From contig OX638325.1 of the NCBI GenBank assembly GCA_951812795.1, positions 806,001-870,000 on the forward strand: a stretch of 64,000 nucleotides of DNA, written 5' to 3'. This document shows, one piece after another, positions 1 to 8,647 of this stretch. Every line of letters starts with the position of its first letter. Position 1 is the first letter of the stretch. The notes under the pieces were generated by a model. The model was not told the origin of the DNA, searched no databases, and worked only from the letters and a program-made list of their open reading frames with translations. A program made the translations under genes and the position numbers. This stretch comes from an uncultured Dehalococcoidia bacterium. GTDB lineage: Bacteria > Chloroflexota > Dehalococcoidia > Lucifugimonadales > Lucifugimonadaceae.

Positions 1-476
1 GGTGTTACGGTGCTCCAGTATTCGATCGAGATGTCCGGGGAGATGAAACGAACACTTTCTCCGACGTAGACTGCGTCGTGTTCGTCCCTGCCGTAGTTGA
101 ATCTGGGTGAGCAATCGATCTGCATGTGCAGATTACCTCGGATCCCGGTAATGCGGCGTATCAGCACATGGTCGGTATCGCCGGCGGCCCGAGTTCGGAT
201 GGGCATGAAGTCGACGACTTGGGCAACACCTTCATCAGACGTGAAGTGCGTGACCAAAACGTTAGTTTCCGGCAGGTAATACTGAGTCGAGCGCACATCG
301 TGATTGGCCGGGCTCAGTGAGAAATGTCCGCCTTTTTCTTCATCGAGAATCGAGGCGAAGATCGAGGGCGAGTCGAAGTGTGGCGCACAGAACCAATCGA
401 TGGTGCCGTTCACGCCGACGAGCGCGGCGGTGTATAGATCGCCGATGATGCCGTGGTCTTCAATGCGCAGATACAC
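1..476 (-). CDS. Glycoside hydrolase family 15-like protein, N-terminal part (cut by window edge)
   Basis: The frame continues past the left edge, so only about 158 N-terminal residues are present. After the start it reads IEDHGIIGDLYTAALVG, then NGTIDWFCAPHFDSP, the hallmark N-terminal pattern of GH15 glucoamylase/trehalase-like proteins, where a conserved Asp-Trp precedes the catalytic (alpha/alpha)6 barrel. The first usable start is GTG at 476; a TGA stop lies in frame eight codons upstream. Family members hydrolyse alpha-glucosidic bonds in trehalose or malto-oligosaccharides; the catalytic part lies outside the window, so the substrate is undecided. It sits 47 bp downstream of the GT4 gene on the same strand, suggesting a shared sugar role. 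Confidence 0.8.
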   Translation of the reverse strand, partial: MYLRIEDHGIIGDLYTAALVGVNGTIDWFCAPHFDSPSIFASILDEEKGGHFSLSPANHDVRSTQYYLPETNVLVTHFTSDEGVAQVVDFMPIRTRAAGDTDHVLIRRITGIRGNLHMQIDCSPRFNYGRDEHDAVYVGESVRFISPDISIEYWSTVT

Positions 477-523
477 AGTTCGCTCTCCACTCCATCACGG
501 GCGATGGGAATGTTTGACGGTAA

Positions 524-1720
524 TTATCGCAGAGGCGCTGCCGATAGCGGCGTTTCCACGACTCGATTGTAGACACCCACTAGCCCGTTCACGGTCGATT
601 CCCACGAAAATTCGTCGGCCCGTTTACGAGCCGCTTTCGACATCGTAATTCGCAAATCTTGATTGCCGATTATCTGGAGAATCTTATCTGCATAGACGAC
701 CGGGTCCCGATCTCGGATCAAGTAGCCGGTCTCGTTGTTCACCACGATGGATTTCAAACCATCGACATCGGCTGCTACGGCCGGTGTGCCGCATGCTGCC
801 GCTTCGAGGATCGCCAAGCCGAAGGTTTCATGAAATGATGGCGCGACGATGCAGTGGGCGTTCGCGTAGATCGCTGGGAGTTCGGACTGGGGTAACACGC
901 CGGGTAGCTTCACTCGATCCGTCAGGCGCAGTTTCGAGATGCTGCCTAGTACCCGTCGGAACTCGTCGGCGGTTCCGCCACCTACTATTTGCAGTTCGGC
1001 ATCAAATCCGCGGTCGATGATGATCGAGAATGCGTCGATTAGCAGATCGACTCCTTTGAGAGCGTCGAGTCGTCCGACGTACAGGATGCGTCGTCTACTT
1101 CGCAATTCTGACGATATTCGAGGCGCTGAAAACTCGTTGGTGTCGACGCCGGGCGGTATGACGGCGAATTTGTCCTCTGGCAATCGGAATTCTGACATCA
1201 TGTGCGCGGCTTCGCCATCGGTCCAAACGACGATTTGGTCGGCATCTCTCGCAACTCGTGCTTCGTTGGCGAATCTGATCTCGGGCTCGTTCTCCTCGGG
1301 GCGGACGCTTTTCTTGATACTGGCAAGGGTGTGGAAACTGGTTACGTGGGGAATTTCCCAATTTCTTGCCAGTTGACAGCCGACCGCTCCCGAAAGCCAG
1401 TAGTGGGAAGCAACGATGTCGAATTTGGTTTGATTGATCGAAGTATCTTCGATTACGGCGGCGGCGAATTCGGGCAGAAGTGCCGGAAGTCGCTGTTTTC
1501 GCTCGTCCAATTGGCCGATCGGCAGGTGCGATAGATCGTAGTCGCGTTGATCGTCAGGGTTTCCGATTCCCGGATGGGATCGGGAATAGACGTGGACGCT
1601 GTGACCCAAGCGCCCTAATCGAGTTGAAACTTGGTCAACATAGACGTTCATGCCGCCGGCATCGGTGCCGCCGGGTGGAATACACGGGCATCCGTGCACG
1701 CTGATTACAGCGATTCGCAT
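524..1720 (-). CDS. Glycosyltransferase family 4 (MshA/sucrose-phosphate-synthase-like)
   Basis: A 398-residue GT-B fold glycosyltransferase. The N terminus MRIAVISVHGCPCIPPGGTD with GGMNVYV is the acceptor-side glycine-rich loop of GT4 enzymes of the MshA type, and HYWLSGAVG matches their conserved His-Tyr/Trp motif. The C-terminal domain has YVGRLDALKGVDLLIDAF and, near residues 290-300, HETFGLAILEAAACGTP, the E-x7-E nucleotide-sugar motif. It transfers a sugar from an NDP-sugar to an unknown acceptor. The next gene downstream is a GH15-type hydrolase, so trehalose, glucosylglycerate or a similar solute is possible but unproven. Confidence 0.85.
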   Translation of the reverse strand: MRIAVISVHGCPCIPPGGTDAGGMNVYVDQVSTRLGRLGHSVHVYSRSHPGIGNPDDQRDYDLSHLPIGQLDERKQRLPALLPEFAAAVIEDTSINQTKFDIVASHYWLSGAVGCQLARNWEIPHVTSFHTLASIKKSVRPEENEPEIRFANEARVARDADQIVVWTDGEAAHMMSEFRLPEDKFAVIPPGVDTNEFSAPRISSELRSRRRILYVGRLDALKGVDLLIDAFSIIIDRGFDAELQIVGGGTADEFRRVLGSISKLRLTDRVKLPGVLPQSELPAIYANAHCIVAPSFHETFGLAILEAAACGTPAVAADVDGLKSIVVNNETGYLIRDRDPVVYADKILQIIGNQDLRITMSKAARKRADEFSWESTVNGLVGVYNRVVETPLSAAPLR

Positions 1721-1774
1721 CGGTAATCCAAGGTATGCGTTCGAGCGACGGGCGGACGGGAGCGTGGCAAGTCG

Positions 1775-2788
1775 CTAGGTCTTCTTGTCAAGCCGCGCAG
1801 TATAGATATGGCGGTCAACCGCACCGAGGTGGTATTTGTATCGTTCGTCGCCACGCATGAAATCGTAGACCTCAATGCCCTCTCCAATCGATGCCAGTAT
1901 GTTGATGGCGTGATTCAAAAGGCCGACCGCGAGCCAGGAACGATCGGGCAGGTATCCGCTGTTGTAGAGGTATTTCGTGCTGCCGATTTTGAAGGCTAGG
2001 GATGTGGCGACTTTTTCGCCGTTGATGGTGAGGAAGTAAAGCCGGGTAACGTCGTTTTCCGCGAGTGTGACGGCGATTTCTCTAAAGAACGCCTCTCGTT
2101 GCGGCGTCATAAATTCCTCTTTGTCGATCGAACTGCCGCGGTGAAGTTCGATGAAATCGCCCATTCCCTGTTCGATTTCGTCGGGTGTGGTCAGCTCGAG
2201 TTGCTCGACATCGCCGGCGTTGTGGAGTCGACGAAGTTTGCGGCGTAGTTCGTGGCGGTGTTTCTTCGTCAGGGATGCGAAATACTCTTCGACTGTAGAC
2301 GGCAGAGTGACGCGTGGTGCCACACCCTCGTCCCAAATGTGGACTTCCCATCCCATGTCGCTTGCCACTTCTTTGACGGCGTGGATCGTGTGTGAATCTT
2401 CAGGCAGCGATTCCAGCACGAGCGCAGATATTTCGGGATCGTCGTAGAGCGATTGGAGTAGGTCTTGGACATCGCTGGTAAGCAACTCGGCATCGTGCTT
2501 GAAGCCAAGATAGTCCACTAAATCGGTTCCGCCAAGGAATGTGCAGACGCCCTCGTCGTTGTTCGAGTCGAGACGTAACGGGGCAATAATCGCGGTGGTG
2601 CCATTCGGGCGAACAACGGAGCGGAGCATGAGTTTGGAATCGCCACCGAAATGCTCCCACCAAATTCGGTTCCATTCCAAGGAATCGAAGGCCGAACTCG
2701 CGGGCATGGATGCGCAGATTCGATTCCAGTCGGCTGTTAGGTCATCGAACGTCGGTGAAACGATTCTGGGGGTTGTGGCAAAGGTCAT
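1775..2788 (-). CDS. GNAT-fold acyltransferase (CelD/BcsL, FemAB-like)
   Basis: I chose the ATG at 2788, giving MTFATTPRIVSPTFDDL, because it lies 10 bp after the thrC stop; an upstream ATG at 2830 would overlap thrC. The C-terminal half carries KKHRHELRRKLRRL, EFMTPQREAFFREI, then GEKVATSLAFKIGSTKYLY and YDFMRGDERYKYHLG, the pattern of the Acetyltransf_6 (CelD/BcsL) family. These enzymes transfer acyl or aminoacyl groups from CoA or tRNA donors, often onto envelope polymers. Its place between thrC and a glycosyltransferase suggests envelope or glycan modification, but the substrate cannot be read from the sequence. Confidence 0.75.
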   Translation of the reverse strand: MTFATTPRIVSPTFDDLTADWNRICASMPASSAFDSLEWNRIWWEHFGGDSKLMLRSVVRPNGTTAIIAPLRLDSNNDEGVCTFLGGTDLVDYLGFKHDAELLTSDVQDLLQSLYDDPEISALVLESLPEDSHTIHAVKEVASDMGWEVHIWDEGVAPRVTLPSTVEEYFASLTKKHRHELRRKLRRLHNAGDVEQLELTTPDEIEQGMGDFIELHRGSSIDKEEFMTPQREAFFREIAVTLAENDVTRLYFLTINGEKVATSLAFKIGSTKYLYNSGYLPDRSWLAVGLLNHAINILASIGEGIEVYDFMRGDERYKYHLGAVDRHIYTARLDKKT

Positions 2789-2798
2789 TGAGAAATAG

Positions 2799-3866
2799 CT
2801 ATGCGGCGTCCTTGGACAGTAGCGCCGCAACTTGGTCGACGTCTGGTTCGACGTATTCGAGTTCTACCAAGGCATGATTTTCGACGGTTGTGGGGTCTTT
2901 CAATCCCATCCCAGTCAATATACACACCGCGGTCAGATTCTCAAGGTCTTCACCCTGAGCAGCGAGTTTGATGAGACCGGCGACGGAGGCGGCAGAGGCG
3001 GGTTCACAGAATATGCCTTCTTCGCGGGCCAACCGGATGTAGGCTTCGATGATCTCGGCATCGGACACTGCGTCGATGTTGCCACCGGATTCATCGCGCG
3101 CATTGACGGCTCGTTGCCAGCTTGCGGGATTTCCGATGCGGATGGCGCTGGCTATAGTCTGCGGGTCTTCGATTTTCTCGTCGCGAACGATTGGCGCCGC
3201 GCCGGCGGCTTGGAAGCCCATCATGCGCGGGAGTTTGGTGATGCGCTCGTTGATTCGATACTCGGTGAAGCCCTTCCAGTAAGCGGTGATATTGCCGGCG
3301 TTTCCTACGGGAATGCAGATCATGTCGGGGGAATCGCCGAGAGCGTCTGAGATTTCGAACGATGCGGTTTTTTGACCCTCAAGGCGATACGGATTGAGGG
3401 AATTAACCAGCTCGATCGAGAGTTCCGTAGCAAGATCGCGAACCATTGTCAACGCGTCGTCGAAGTTGCCATCGACTGCGAGGATTCGAGCACCGTAGGC
3501 CATGGCTTGCGCGAGTTTACCGAGCGCTATCTCACCCGATGGGACGACGACGAAGGATTGTAGGTTGTATCGAGCGCTGTAGGCTGCGGCAGAGGCGCTG
3601 GTGTTGCCAGTTGATGCGCAGATTACGCGCTTGCGGCCGGCCTCGAGTGCCTTCGCGATGGCCATCACCATGCCCCGGTCTTTGAAAGATCCGGTCGGGT
3701 TAGATCCTTCGAGTTTGAAATAGAGGTTTTCGCAACCTACGGACGGACCGATGTTGGTAGATTTCACCAAGGGCGTGTTGCCCTCACCCATCGTGATCAT
3801 GGGTGTGTCCGCGTTCACCGGCAGAAACTCTTTGTATCTTTCGATGACCCCGACGGTGCCGTTCAC
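2799..3866 (-). CDS. thrC: Threonine synthase
   Basis: A 355-residue PLP enzyme converting O-phosphohomoserine to L-threonine. The lysine motif is GSNPTGSFKDRGMVMAIAKA; GNTPLV near residue 29 and the phosphate-binding stretch PVGNAGNITAYWKGF are also present. The C-terminal ILTGMGLKDP is typical. It lies 51 bp downstream of homoserine dehydrogenase on the same strand, so the two steps of the threonine branch are genetically linked. The ATG at 3866 is followed by NGTVGVIERYKEFLPV, the normal N terminus of short-form threonine synthases. Confidence 0.95.
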   Translation of the reverse strand: MNGTVGVIERYKEFLPVNADTPMITMGEGNTPLVKSTNIGPSVGCENLYFKLEGSNPTGSFKDRGMVMAIAKALEAGRKRVICASTGNTSASAAAYSARYNLQSFVVVPSGEIALGKLAQAMAYGARILAVDGNFDDALTMVRDLATELSIELVNSLNPYRLEGQKTASFEISDALGDSPDMICIPVGNAGNITAYWKGFTEYRINERITKLPRMMGFQAAGAAPIVRDEKIEDPQTIASAIRIGNPASWQRAVNARDESGGNIDAVSDAEIIEAYIRLAREEGIFCEPASAASVAGLIKLAAQGEDLENLTAVCILTGMGLKDPTTVENHALVELEYVEPDVDQVAALLSKDAA

Positions 3867-3917
3867 GGTTTCCTCTCCGTTCGCAGGTCGACATGGCCTG
3901 CTTGATTCTGTCGACCG

Positions 3918-5249
3918 CTAAACTTCGTCGTAATCTTCGACGCGGATGAGATTTTCGAGCGATGCGACAACATCCAATTGTCGCAGACGCGTTGCCGCTT
4001 CCTGCATATTGGCTTCACGGGACGGGTGGGTCATTATGACGAGGTCGGCCAGACCTCGCTCGTCGTCGGAATCGAACTGCAGGACAGAGGCGATACTGAT
4101 TTGTGCGTCGCCGAAAACGCTTGCGACCTTGGCGAGGACGCCAAACTTGTCGATGGCCGCGAGTCTCACGTAGTAGCGAACTCGAAGATCGTCCATGTCG
4201 ATAACGTCCGGTTCGATTTCGCGAGTGCTTGATCCATTGTTGGTGGATCGTCCGTTACTACCTTGGGAAAACATTGTTTTGGCAATTCGCAGAACATCAC
4301 CCATTACCGCGCTCGCGGTTGGCCCGGCCCCTGCTCCCCTGCCCTGCAACCAAAGCGGCCCCAACAAGTCTCCGTTCAACTCCACCGCGTTTAGAACGCC
4401 GTTGACGTTGGCCATGGGCACTTCAACTGGTACCAACGCGGGATGTACTCGACACCGCACACCACTCGACTCTGAACGAGCAATGGCTAGCAACTTGATC
4501 GTGAATCCGAGCGCGCCGGCATATCGGAGATCTTTGGCTCCGATGTTTCGAATGCCTTCTCTGTAGATTGCGTCCGGGTTAACCGATGCTCCGAACGCCA
4601 ATCGGGTCAATATGGACAGTTTGTAAACGGCGTCGTGAGCATCGACGTCGGCGGTCGGGTCGGCCTCCGCGTAACCAAGGGACTGTGCTTCAGCGAGCGC
4701 GTCTTCGAATGAACTTCCCGATTCTTCCATCGAGGAGAGTACGAAGTTCGTGGTGCCGTTGATGATGGCTCGGATGCTCTCGATGCGATTGGCGCGAAGG
4801 CTATCTTGGATCACCGCCAGCACAGGGATTCCGCCGCCAACGCTGGCTTCGTAAGACAACGTAACGCCGTTTTCATTCGCCAAGCTGGTCAACTCGTCGC
4901 CGAATTTCGCGAGCACCTCTTTGTTTGCGGTGACGACGTGCTTACCGGCTTTCAGTGCCGCGGCCATGTAGGAGTGCGCTGGTTCTTCACCGCCCATGAC
5001 TTCCACGATGATGTCGTTTCGATCGTCGCCCAGTACCTGTTCAGGGTCAGTTGTTAAGAGGTCGGACGGCACACCGTCTCGTTGGCGCGATTTGTCTCGA
5101 ACGAGAATGCCGTTCAATGCGAGCAGATGACGGAAATCAGTGTCGGGCTGAGTTAAAACTCGGGCTACTTGCGATCCGACTACACCAGCCCCTAGCAACC
5201 CTACGCCAACAGCACTAGGGCTACTCACTTGCCGTTCCATTGCCATCAA
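3918..5249 (-). CDS. hom: Homoserine dehydrogenase with C-terminal ACT domain
   Basis: About 443 residues. The NAD(P)-binding Rossmann motif VGLLGAGVVGSQVARVL is near the N terminus, followed by VTANKEVLAKFGDEL, SYEASVGGGIPV and NGTTNFVLS (the catalytic signature), then a C-terminal ACT domain beginning around YYVRLAAIDKFGVLAKVASV. The enzyme reduces aspartate semialdehyde to homoserine; the ACT domain normally gives threonine feedback. Several Met codons cluster at the start (MMAMERQ), so the exact start may be a few codons later. The thrC gene follows directly, and a SurA-like foldase gene ends 12 bp upstream. Confidence 0.95.
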   Translation of the reverse strand: MMAMERQVSSPSAVGVGLLGAGVVGSQVARVLTQPDTDFRHLLALNGILVRDKSRQRDGVPSDLLTTDPEQVLGDDRNDIIVEVMGGEEPAHSYMAAALKAGKHVVTANKEVLAKFGDELTSLANENGVTLSYEASVGGGIPVLAVIQDSLRANRIESIRAIINGTTNFVLSSMEESGSSFEDALAEAQSLGYAEADPTADVDAHDAVYKLSILTRLAFGASVNPDAIYREGIRNIGAKDLRYAGALGFTIKLLAIARSESSGVRCRVHPALVPVEVPMANVNGVLNAVELNGDLLGPLWLQGRGAGAGPTASAVMGDVLRIAKTMFSQGSNGRSTNNGSSTREIEPDVIDMDDLRVRYYVRLAAIDKFGVLAKVASVFGDAQISIASVLQFDSDDERGLADLVIMTHPSREANMQEAATRLRQLDVVASLENLIRVEDYDEV

Positions 5250-5261
5250 ACAGCATCCGGC

Positions 5262-6458
5262 CTATTGATTGAGTTCTTCAAGCGAAGTGAACGGCGATTC
5301 GGGCGTCGCGGTAGGCACGATGGCGTTGGAACGCACCTGACGGTTGATCCAATCGTAGACCTCACTGTTCAGCGAGATGGCAGTATCGAATTCGAATCGG
5401 TGCTCGTTGATGTAGCGATCCACTTCTAGGTTTGCCAAGATGTCGAAATGATCGTCCGCAATCTCGCGGGCTTCGCTGAAATCGGAAACGATATGCGCGG
5501 TCCAAAGCCGTGATGCCTCATCGTATCGTCCGCCGCTAAGCGTATTCAGCGCAAGTACACGTTCGCCTTTCGAGCCGTCCTCGTTGGTTTTGTGGCCAAA
5601 CAATATCGAGTCGAGGTCGGTTCGCACACCTTGCGGCAGCCATCCGATATACCCGCCGGTTCTTTGAACGTTTGGATCCTCGGAAAGTTCCAACACAATC
5701 GCTCCTACGGTGCGACCCGACGCCAGATCTCTTTCGATCCGGTTGATAGTTGCTTGACTCACGTCTTGCAAGACGATCTGGTAGATCTCTGCCTGGGGTT
5801 GAATACGGGGAAGTGTTTTCCCGAGTTCGTCCCTGAGGCGTTCTTTGAACATGCCTTTGCGGATGAAATCGCGATACACACCTTCATCGAGTCCGATACG
5901 GTTCAGGAACTGCTTCTTAGTTTCTTCGACGTTCGAACGATGTTCGCGCATTGAAGCGTCGGAAGTCGTATCGGCGACAAACCCGAGGAGTGATTCAAGT
6001 TGATTGTCGACCTCGTATTGCTCGACTGTGATGCCGAAACGCGGGGCGAGGTGGTACGCCAATTCGTTTGACTGGAGCGTCTGCATCGCTTCGAATGCGG
6101 AGGTACCTAGCTCAAACGGGACGCCCAAGTCCTCGCTCAATCTTTGGAAGAATCGGATGTAGTTGACGATGTCGCCTCGGGTGTAGACGGAGTCTTCCAC
6201 CTTTACCGCGATTTCGGTTGGAGGTTCCACATACTGTCGATAAAAACCGTATGCGGGGATCGCGAGCACCGCCAGCACGAAGATGATCGCGCCAAAGATG
6301 AACGGTCGGTTACGAAGCGCCGCGCGTTCCCGACGTCGCATGAGCTCGAAACGCGAAACGCCGCGACGATTGGTAATACTCCGTTGGCCGGCTTGGTAGC
6401 CACCCAATGGTGCGTGAGAGAATGTGCTGCGTTCCGGTTCGTTCGCCATTTCTAACAT
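5262..6458 (-). CDS. Membrane-anchored SurA/PpiC-like peptidyl-prolyl isomerase
   Basis: About 398 residues with a basic cytoplasmic N terminus (RRRERAALRNRPF) and one membrane segment around residues 52-72 (FIFGAIIFVLAVLAIPAYGF); the rest faces outward. Residues 80-200 resemble the SurA_N chaperone helices (EIAVKVEDSVYTRGDIVNYI). Residues 225-310 resemble a degenerate parvulin domain (EIYQIVLQD, then LSEDPNVQRTGGYIGWLPQG). It likely helps fold exported proteins. The start may be the ATG at 6449 (MANEPE) rather than 6458. It lies between rpsR and hom on the same strand. Confidence 0.7.
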   Translation of the reverse strand: MLEMANEPERSTFSHAPLGGYQAGQRSITNRRGVSRFELMRRRERAALRNRPFIFGAIIFVLAVLAIPAYGFYRQYVEPPTEIAVKVEDSVYTRGDIVNYIRFFQRLSEDLGVPFELGTSAFEAMQTLQSNELAYHLAPRFGITVEQYEVDNQLESLLGFVADTTSDASMREHRSNVEETKKQFLNRIGLDEGVYRDFIRKGMFKERLRDELGKTLPRIQPQAEIYQIVLQDVSQATINRIERDLASGRTVGAIVLELSEDPNVQRTGGYIGWLPQGVRTDLDSILFGHKTNEDGSKGERVLALNTLSGGRYDEASRLWTAHIVSDFSEAREIADDHFDILANLEVDRYINEHRFEFDTAISLNSEVYDWINRQVRSNAIVPTATPESPFTSLEELNQ

Positions 6459-6563
6459 TCAGTACGGATCGGCGTCGGTTGAACACACAATATCTTACGC
6501 GCCCGGACTTAGTTCGATCCTATTTGGCACAACTCGATTGGCAAGGTCGATGCCGTCGTGTTG

Positions 6564-7058
6564 TTAATCTTCCGAAGTCGCGCTTTCAGATGACTCTGTC
6601 TCTGCCGTTGGCTCAGCCGTCGCCGGTGCAGCCACCGTTTCCTCGGAGCTTTCGGTAGCCGTATCCTCGGTTTGTGTAACGACCGCTTCTTGTTGTTCGG
6701 ATGCTTCGACTGCCGATTCACCCTCAACGGCCTCGGACTCTTGTGGTCGTGGCGTTTCGGTCTGGACCGCTCCGGTGACGTAAACGTGGTCCGGAGCCAT
6801 GGGGATCAACGCGAGATGCTGTGCTCGTTTGATTGCACGGGCTAGCCGGCGTTGGTTTTTGGCGGTCACACCGATACGTTGACCGGATACGATCTTGCCG
6901 CGCTCGCTGACGAAGCGACGCATCAGTTGGACATCCTTGTAGTCGATTTCCTCGGCTTTAAGGACATTCCTGCCGCGCCTTCGACGTCCGAATGCGCCCC
7001 CACCTCCGCCTCCACGGCGGTTGCCGAACGGCGGTCGAGTTCTAGAACCTGTTGTCAT
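6564..7058 (-). CDS. rpsR: 30S ribosomal protein S18 with long acidic C-terminal tail
   Basis: The S18 core is clear: [20 protein letters not shown], then [20 protein letters not shown] and ALIPMAP. It follows a Gly/Arg-rich N terminus ([19 protein letters not shown]). S18 is usually about 75-95 residues. Here 164 are encoded, because about 65 extra residues rich in Glu, Thr, Ser and Ala ([18 protein letters not shown] and onward) follow the core. The gene closes the classic rpsF - ssb - rpsR order, with ssb duplicated. The tail carries no recognised domain and is probably disordered. Confidence 0.93.
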   Translation of the reverse strand: MTTGSRTRPPFGNRRGGGGGGAFGRRRRGRNVLKAEEIDYKDVQLMRRFVSERGKIVSGQRIGVTAKNQRRLARAIKRAQHLALIPMAPDHVYVTGAVQTETPRPQESEAVEGESAVEASEQQEAVVTQTEDTATESSEETVAAPATAEPTAETESSESATSED

Positions 7059-7133
7059 TGTGTCTCCGTGCTGTTCCGAAAGAAGTTGCGGTTATCGGTC
7101 GGTTGTTTGTCAAGAATACGCGTACGTAACATC

Positions 7134-7631
7134 TCACCAAGGCAGGTCTTCCAAATCTTCGCCGTCGGTTGGTTGGTCGTAACCACCTCCAGCTTGTTGT
7201 CCAGAAGGCGCTGCTTGCGCTGGCTGTTGGGATTGTCCACCACCGTACGGCTGCGCGGTTTCGGGAGTGGGAGGATATGACCCATACCCACCTTCTTCGC
7301 CTTCTTCACGCCTCGTCAAGTTGATGACTCTGAATGCATTCACGTCCAAGCTAGTTCGCGTTGCACCTGCTTGGTTCGTGTACTCGCGCGTTGAGAGTCG
7401 ACCCTCGATGAACACTTTGGCGCCGCGCCGAACGCTGTTGGCGACATTTTCAGCCTGTTGGCCCCAAACGGAAACGTTGAACCATTCGGTCTCTTCTCGC
7501 CATTCATTATTGACTTGGTAGCTGCGGTTCACCGCCATGCTGAAACTGGCGACGGCGCGACCGTTGGCTGTGTAACGCAACTCGGCGTCGCGACCGGCGT
7601 TGCCGATCAGGAGTATTAAATTCAGGCTCAT
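7134..7631 (-). CDS. ssb: Single-stranded DNA-binding protein (second tandem copy)
   Basis: A 165-residue SSB with an N-terminal OB fold (LNLILLIGNAGRDAELRYTA, EWFNVSVWGQQAENVANSV, KVFIEGRLSTREYTNQAGA), a Gly/Gln/Pro-rich linker, and the acidic tip GEDLEDLPW that recruits partner proteins in this family (usually DDIPF). It starts only 6 bp after the stop of the other ssb and is clearly a tandem duplicate of it. Both keep the tip, so both should be functional. Confidence 0.95.
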   Translation of the reverse strand: MSLNLILLIGNAGRDAELRYTANGRAVASFSMAVNRSYQVNNEWREETEWFNVSVWGQQAENVANSVRRGAKVFIEGRLSTREYTNQAGATRTSLDVNAFRVINLTRREEGEEGGYGSYPPTPETAQPYGGGQSQQPAQAAPSGQQAGGGYDQPTDGEDLEDLPW

Positions 7632-7637
7632 CGCAGA

Positions 7638-8153
7638 TCACCAAGGCAGGTTTTCGAGATCATCGATCTCGGCGACCTGGGCGTTTGGGTTCGGAGTGGT
7701 CGCCGTCGAGGCATACTCAGATGTTACGTGACCGTTTGAGCCGTTGCCATTTGAAGTTGGGGCGTTATCTTCGCGTTGGCGGTTTTCCCGGGTCGGGTAT
7801 GCGCCGCCTGGGTTTTCGGTGGCGTTGTCTCGGGGCGACAATGCGATGACGCGGTTGGCGTTGACATCGAGGCTGGTGCGAGTTTCGCCGTTACCGGCGG
7901 TGTACTGCCGGGTGGAGAGTCGACCATCGACGAACACGCGGGTGCCGCGTTTGACACGTTCGGCTACGAATTCCGCTTGCCGTTCCCAAGCGGCGACATT
8001 GAACCATTCGGTGTCTTCACGCATCTCGTCGCGTACTTGGTAGCGGCGGTTGACTGCGATGCTGAAGTTTGCTACGGCAGCGCCGTTCGGTGTGTACCGC
8101 AACTCGGCGTCGCGGCCTGCGTTGCCGATGAGAAGTATCTGGTTGAGAGTCAT
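7638..8153 (-). CDS. ssb: Single-stranded DNA-binding protein (first tandem copy)
   Basis: A 171-residue SSB. The OB-fold pattern LNQILLIGNAGRDAELRYTP, EWFNVAAWERQAEFVAERV, RVFVDGRLSTRQYTAGNGE is nearly parallel to the next gene. The linker is Asn/Gly/Thr-rich and the C-terminal tip is IDDLENLPW. It coats ssDNA in replication and repair and recruits partners through the tip. It lies 84 bp after rpsF, the conserved position for ssb. The linkers of the two copies have diverged far more than the OB folds. Confidence 0.95.
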   Translation of the reverse strand: MTLNQILLIGNAGRDAELRYTPNGAAVANFSIAVNRRYQVRDEMREDTEWFNVAAWERQAEFVAERVKRGTRVFVDGRLSTRQYTAGNGETRTSLDVNANRVIALSPRDNATENPGGAYPTRENRQREDNAPTSNGNGSNGHVTSEYASTATTPNPNAQVAEIDDLENLPW

Positions 8154-8237
8154 TAGGAATATTCGCCTTCCATACTAGTTGCTACGTACGTCGTCGTAAT
8201 TTCGACGTTACATCAGCAACAGGTTATGGTAAGGTTC

Positions 8238-8525
8238 TCATTTCCTTACAATCAAATGGCGAATAATTTCGCGGTCAGTGTTGCAGGCCTGTTCCAACTG
8301 TGGAGAACTGGCGGGATCGAGCTTGATTTGCGCTTCGATGTAGTAGCCTTCGGTGTTGTTTTCCACTGGGTAAGCCAAGTTTCGCTTCCCCCAAGGATTC
8401 ACTTCGCCGACCTCTCCGCCAAGAGACCCAACAAGCGCGCGAATTTTTTCGGCTGAAGTTTCGCCTTCCTTTTCGCCGGCTCCGCCGCCTAGTATCCACA
8501 CAATTTCGTAGTCTCTCAATTGCAA
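8238..8525 (-). CDS. rpsF: 30S ribosomal protein S6
   Basis: 95 residues with the S6 pattern: MQLRDYEIVWILGG at the start, WGKRNLAYPVENNTEGYY in the middle, and CNTDREIIRHLIVRK at the end. It binds 16S rRNA with S18, whose gene lies in the same operon. The GAGEKEGETSAEKIRAL stretch matches the normal first helix. A 122-bp leader with two hairpins separates it from the glyA stop. Confidence 0.95.
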   Translation of the reverse strand: MQLRDYEIVWILGGGAGEKEGETSAEKIRALVGSLGGEVGEVNPWGKRNLAYPVENNTEGYYIEAQIKLDPASSPQLEQACNTDREIIRHLIVRK

Positions 8526-8554
8526 CCCACTTGGTGTCTCATGAACGCGCCATC

Positions 8555-8600
8555 ATCCGTGCAAATGGCACGGATTCGATGAATCCCGATTATATATTCG
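8555..8600 (-). promoter_or_regulatory. Leader hairpins between glyA and rpsF
   Basis: Two hairpins lie in the glyA-rpsF gap. One spans 8555-8575, a perfect 8-bp stem (ATCCGTGC paired with GCACGGAT) with a 5-nt loop. The other, around 8583-8600, has CCCGA pairing with TCGGG and an AT-rich loop. They could end glyA transcription, or form an autoregulatory leader, since rpsF leaders in many bacteria bind the S6:S18 complex. I cannot match the known leader consensus with certainty. Confidence 0.35.
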
Positions 8601-8647
8601 GGGCGTATTCAAACTGAACGCTACGCCGTTTGCAGCGCACTTCTGGA

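Noticed and set aside
304..648. A plus-strand frame at the left edge
   Set aside because: The minus strand encodes a clear GH15 N terminus and the end of a GT4 protein over the same bases.
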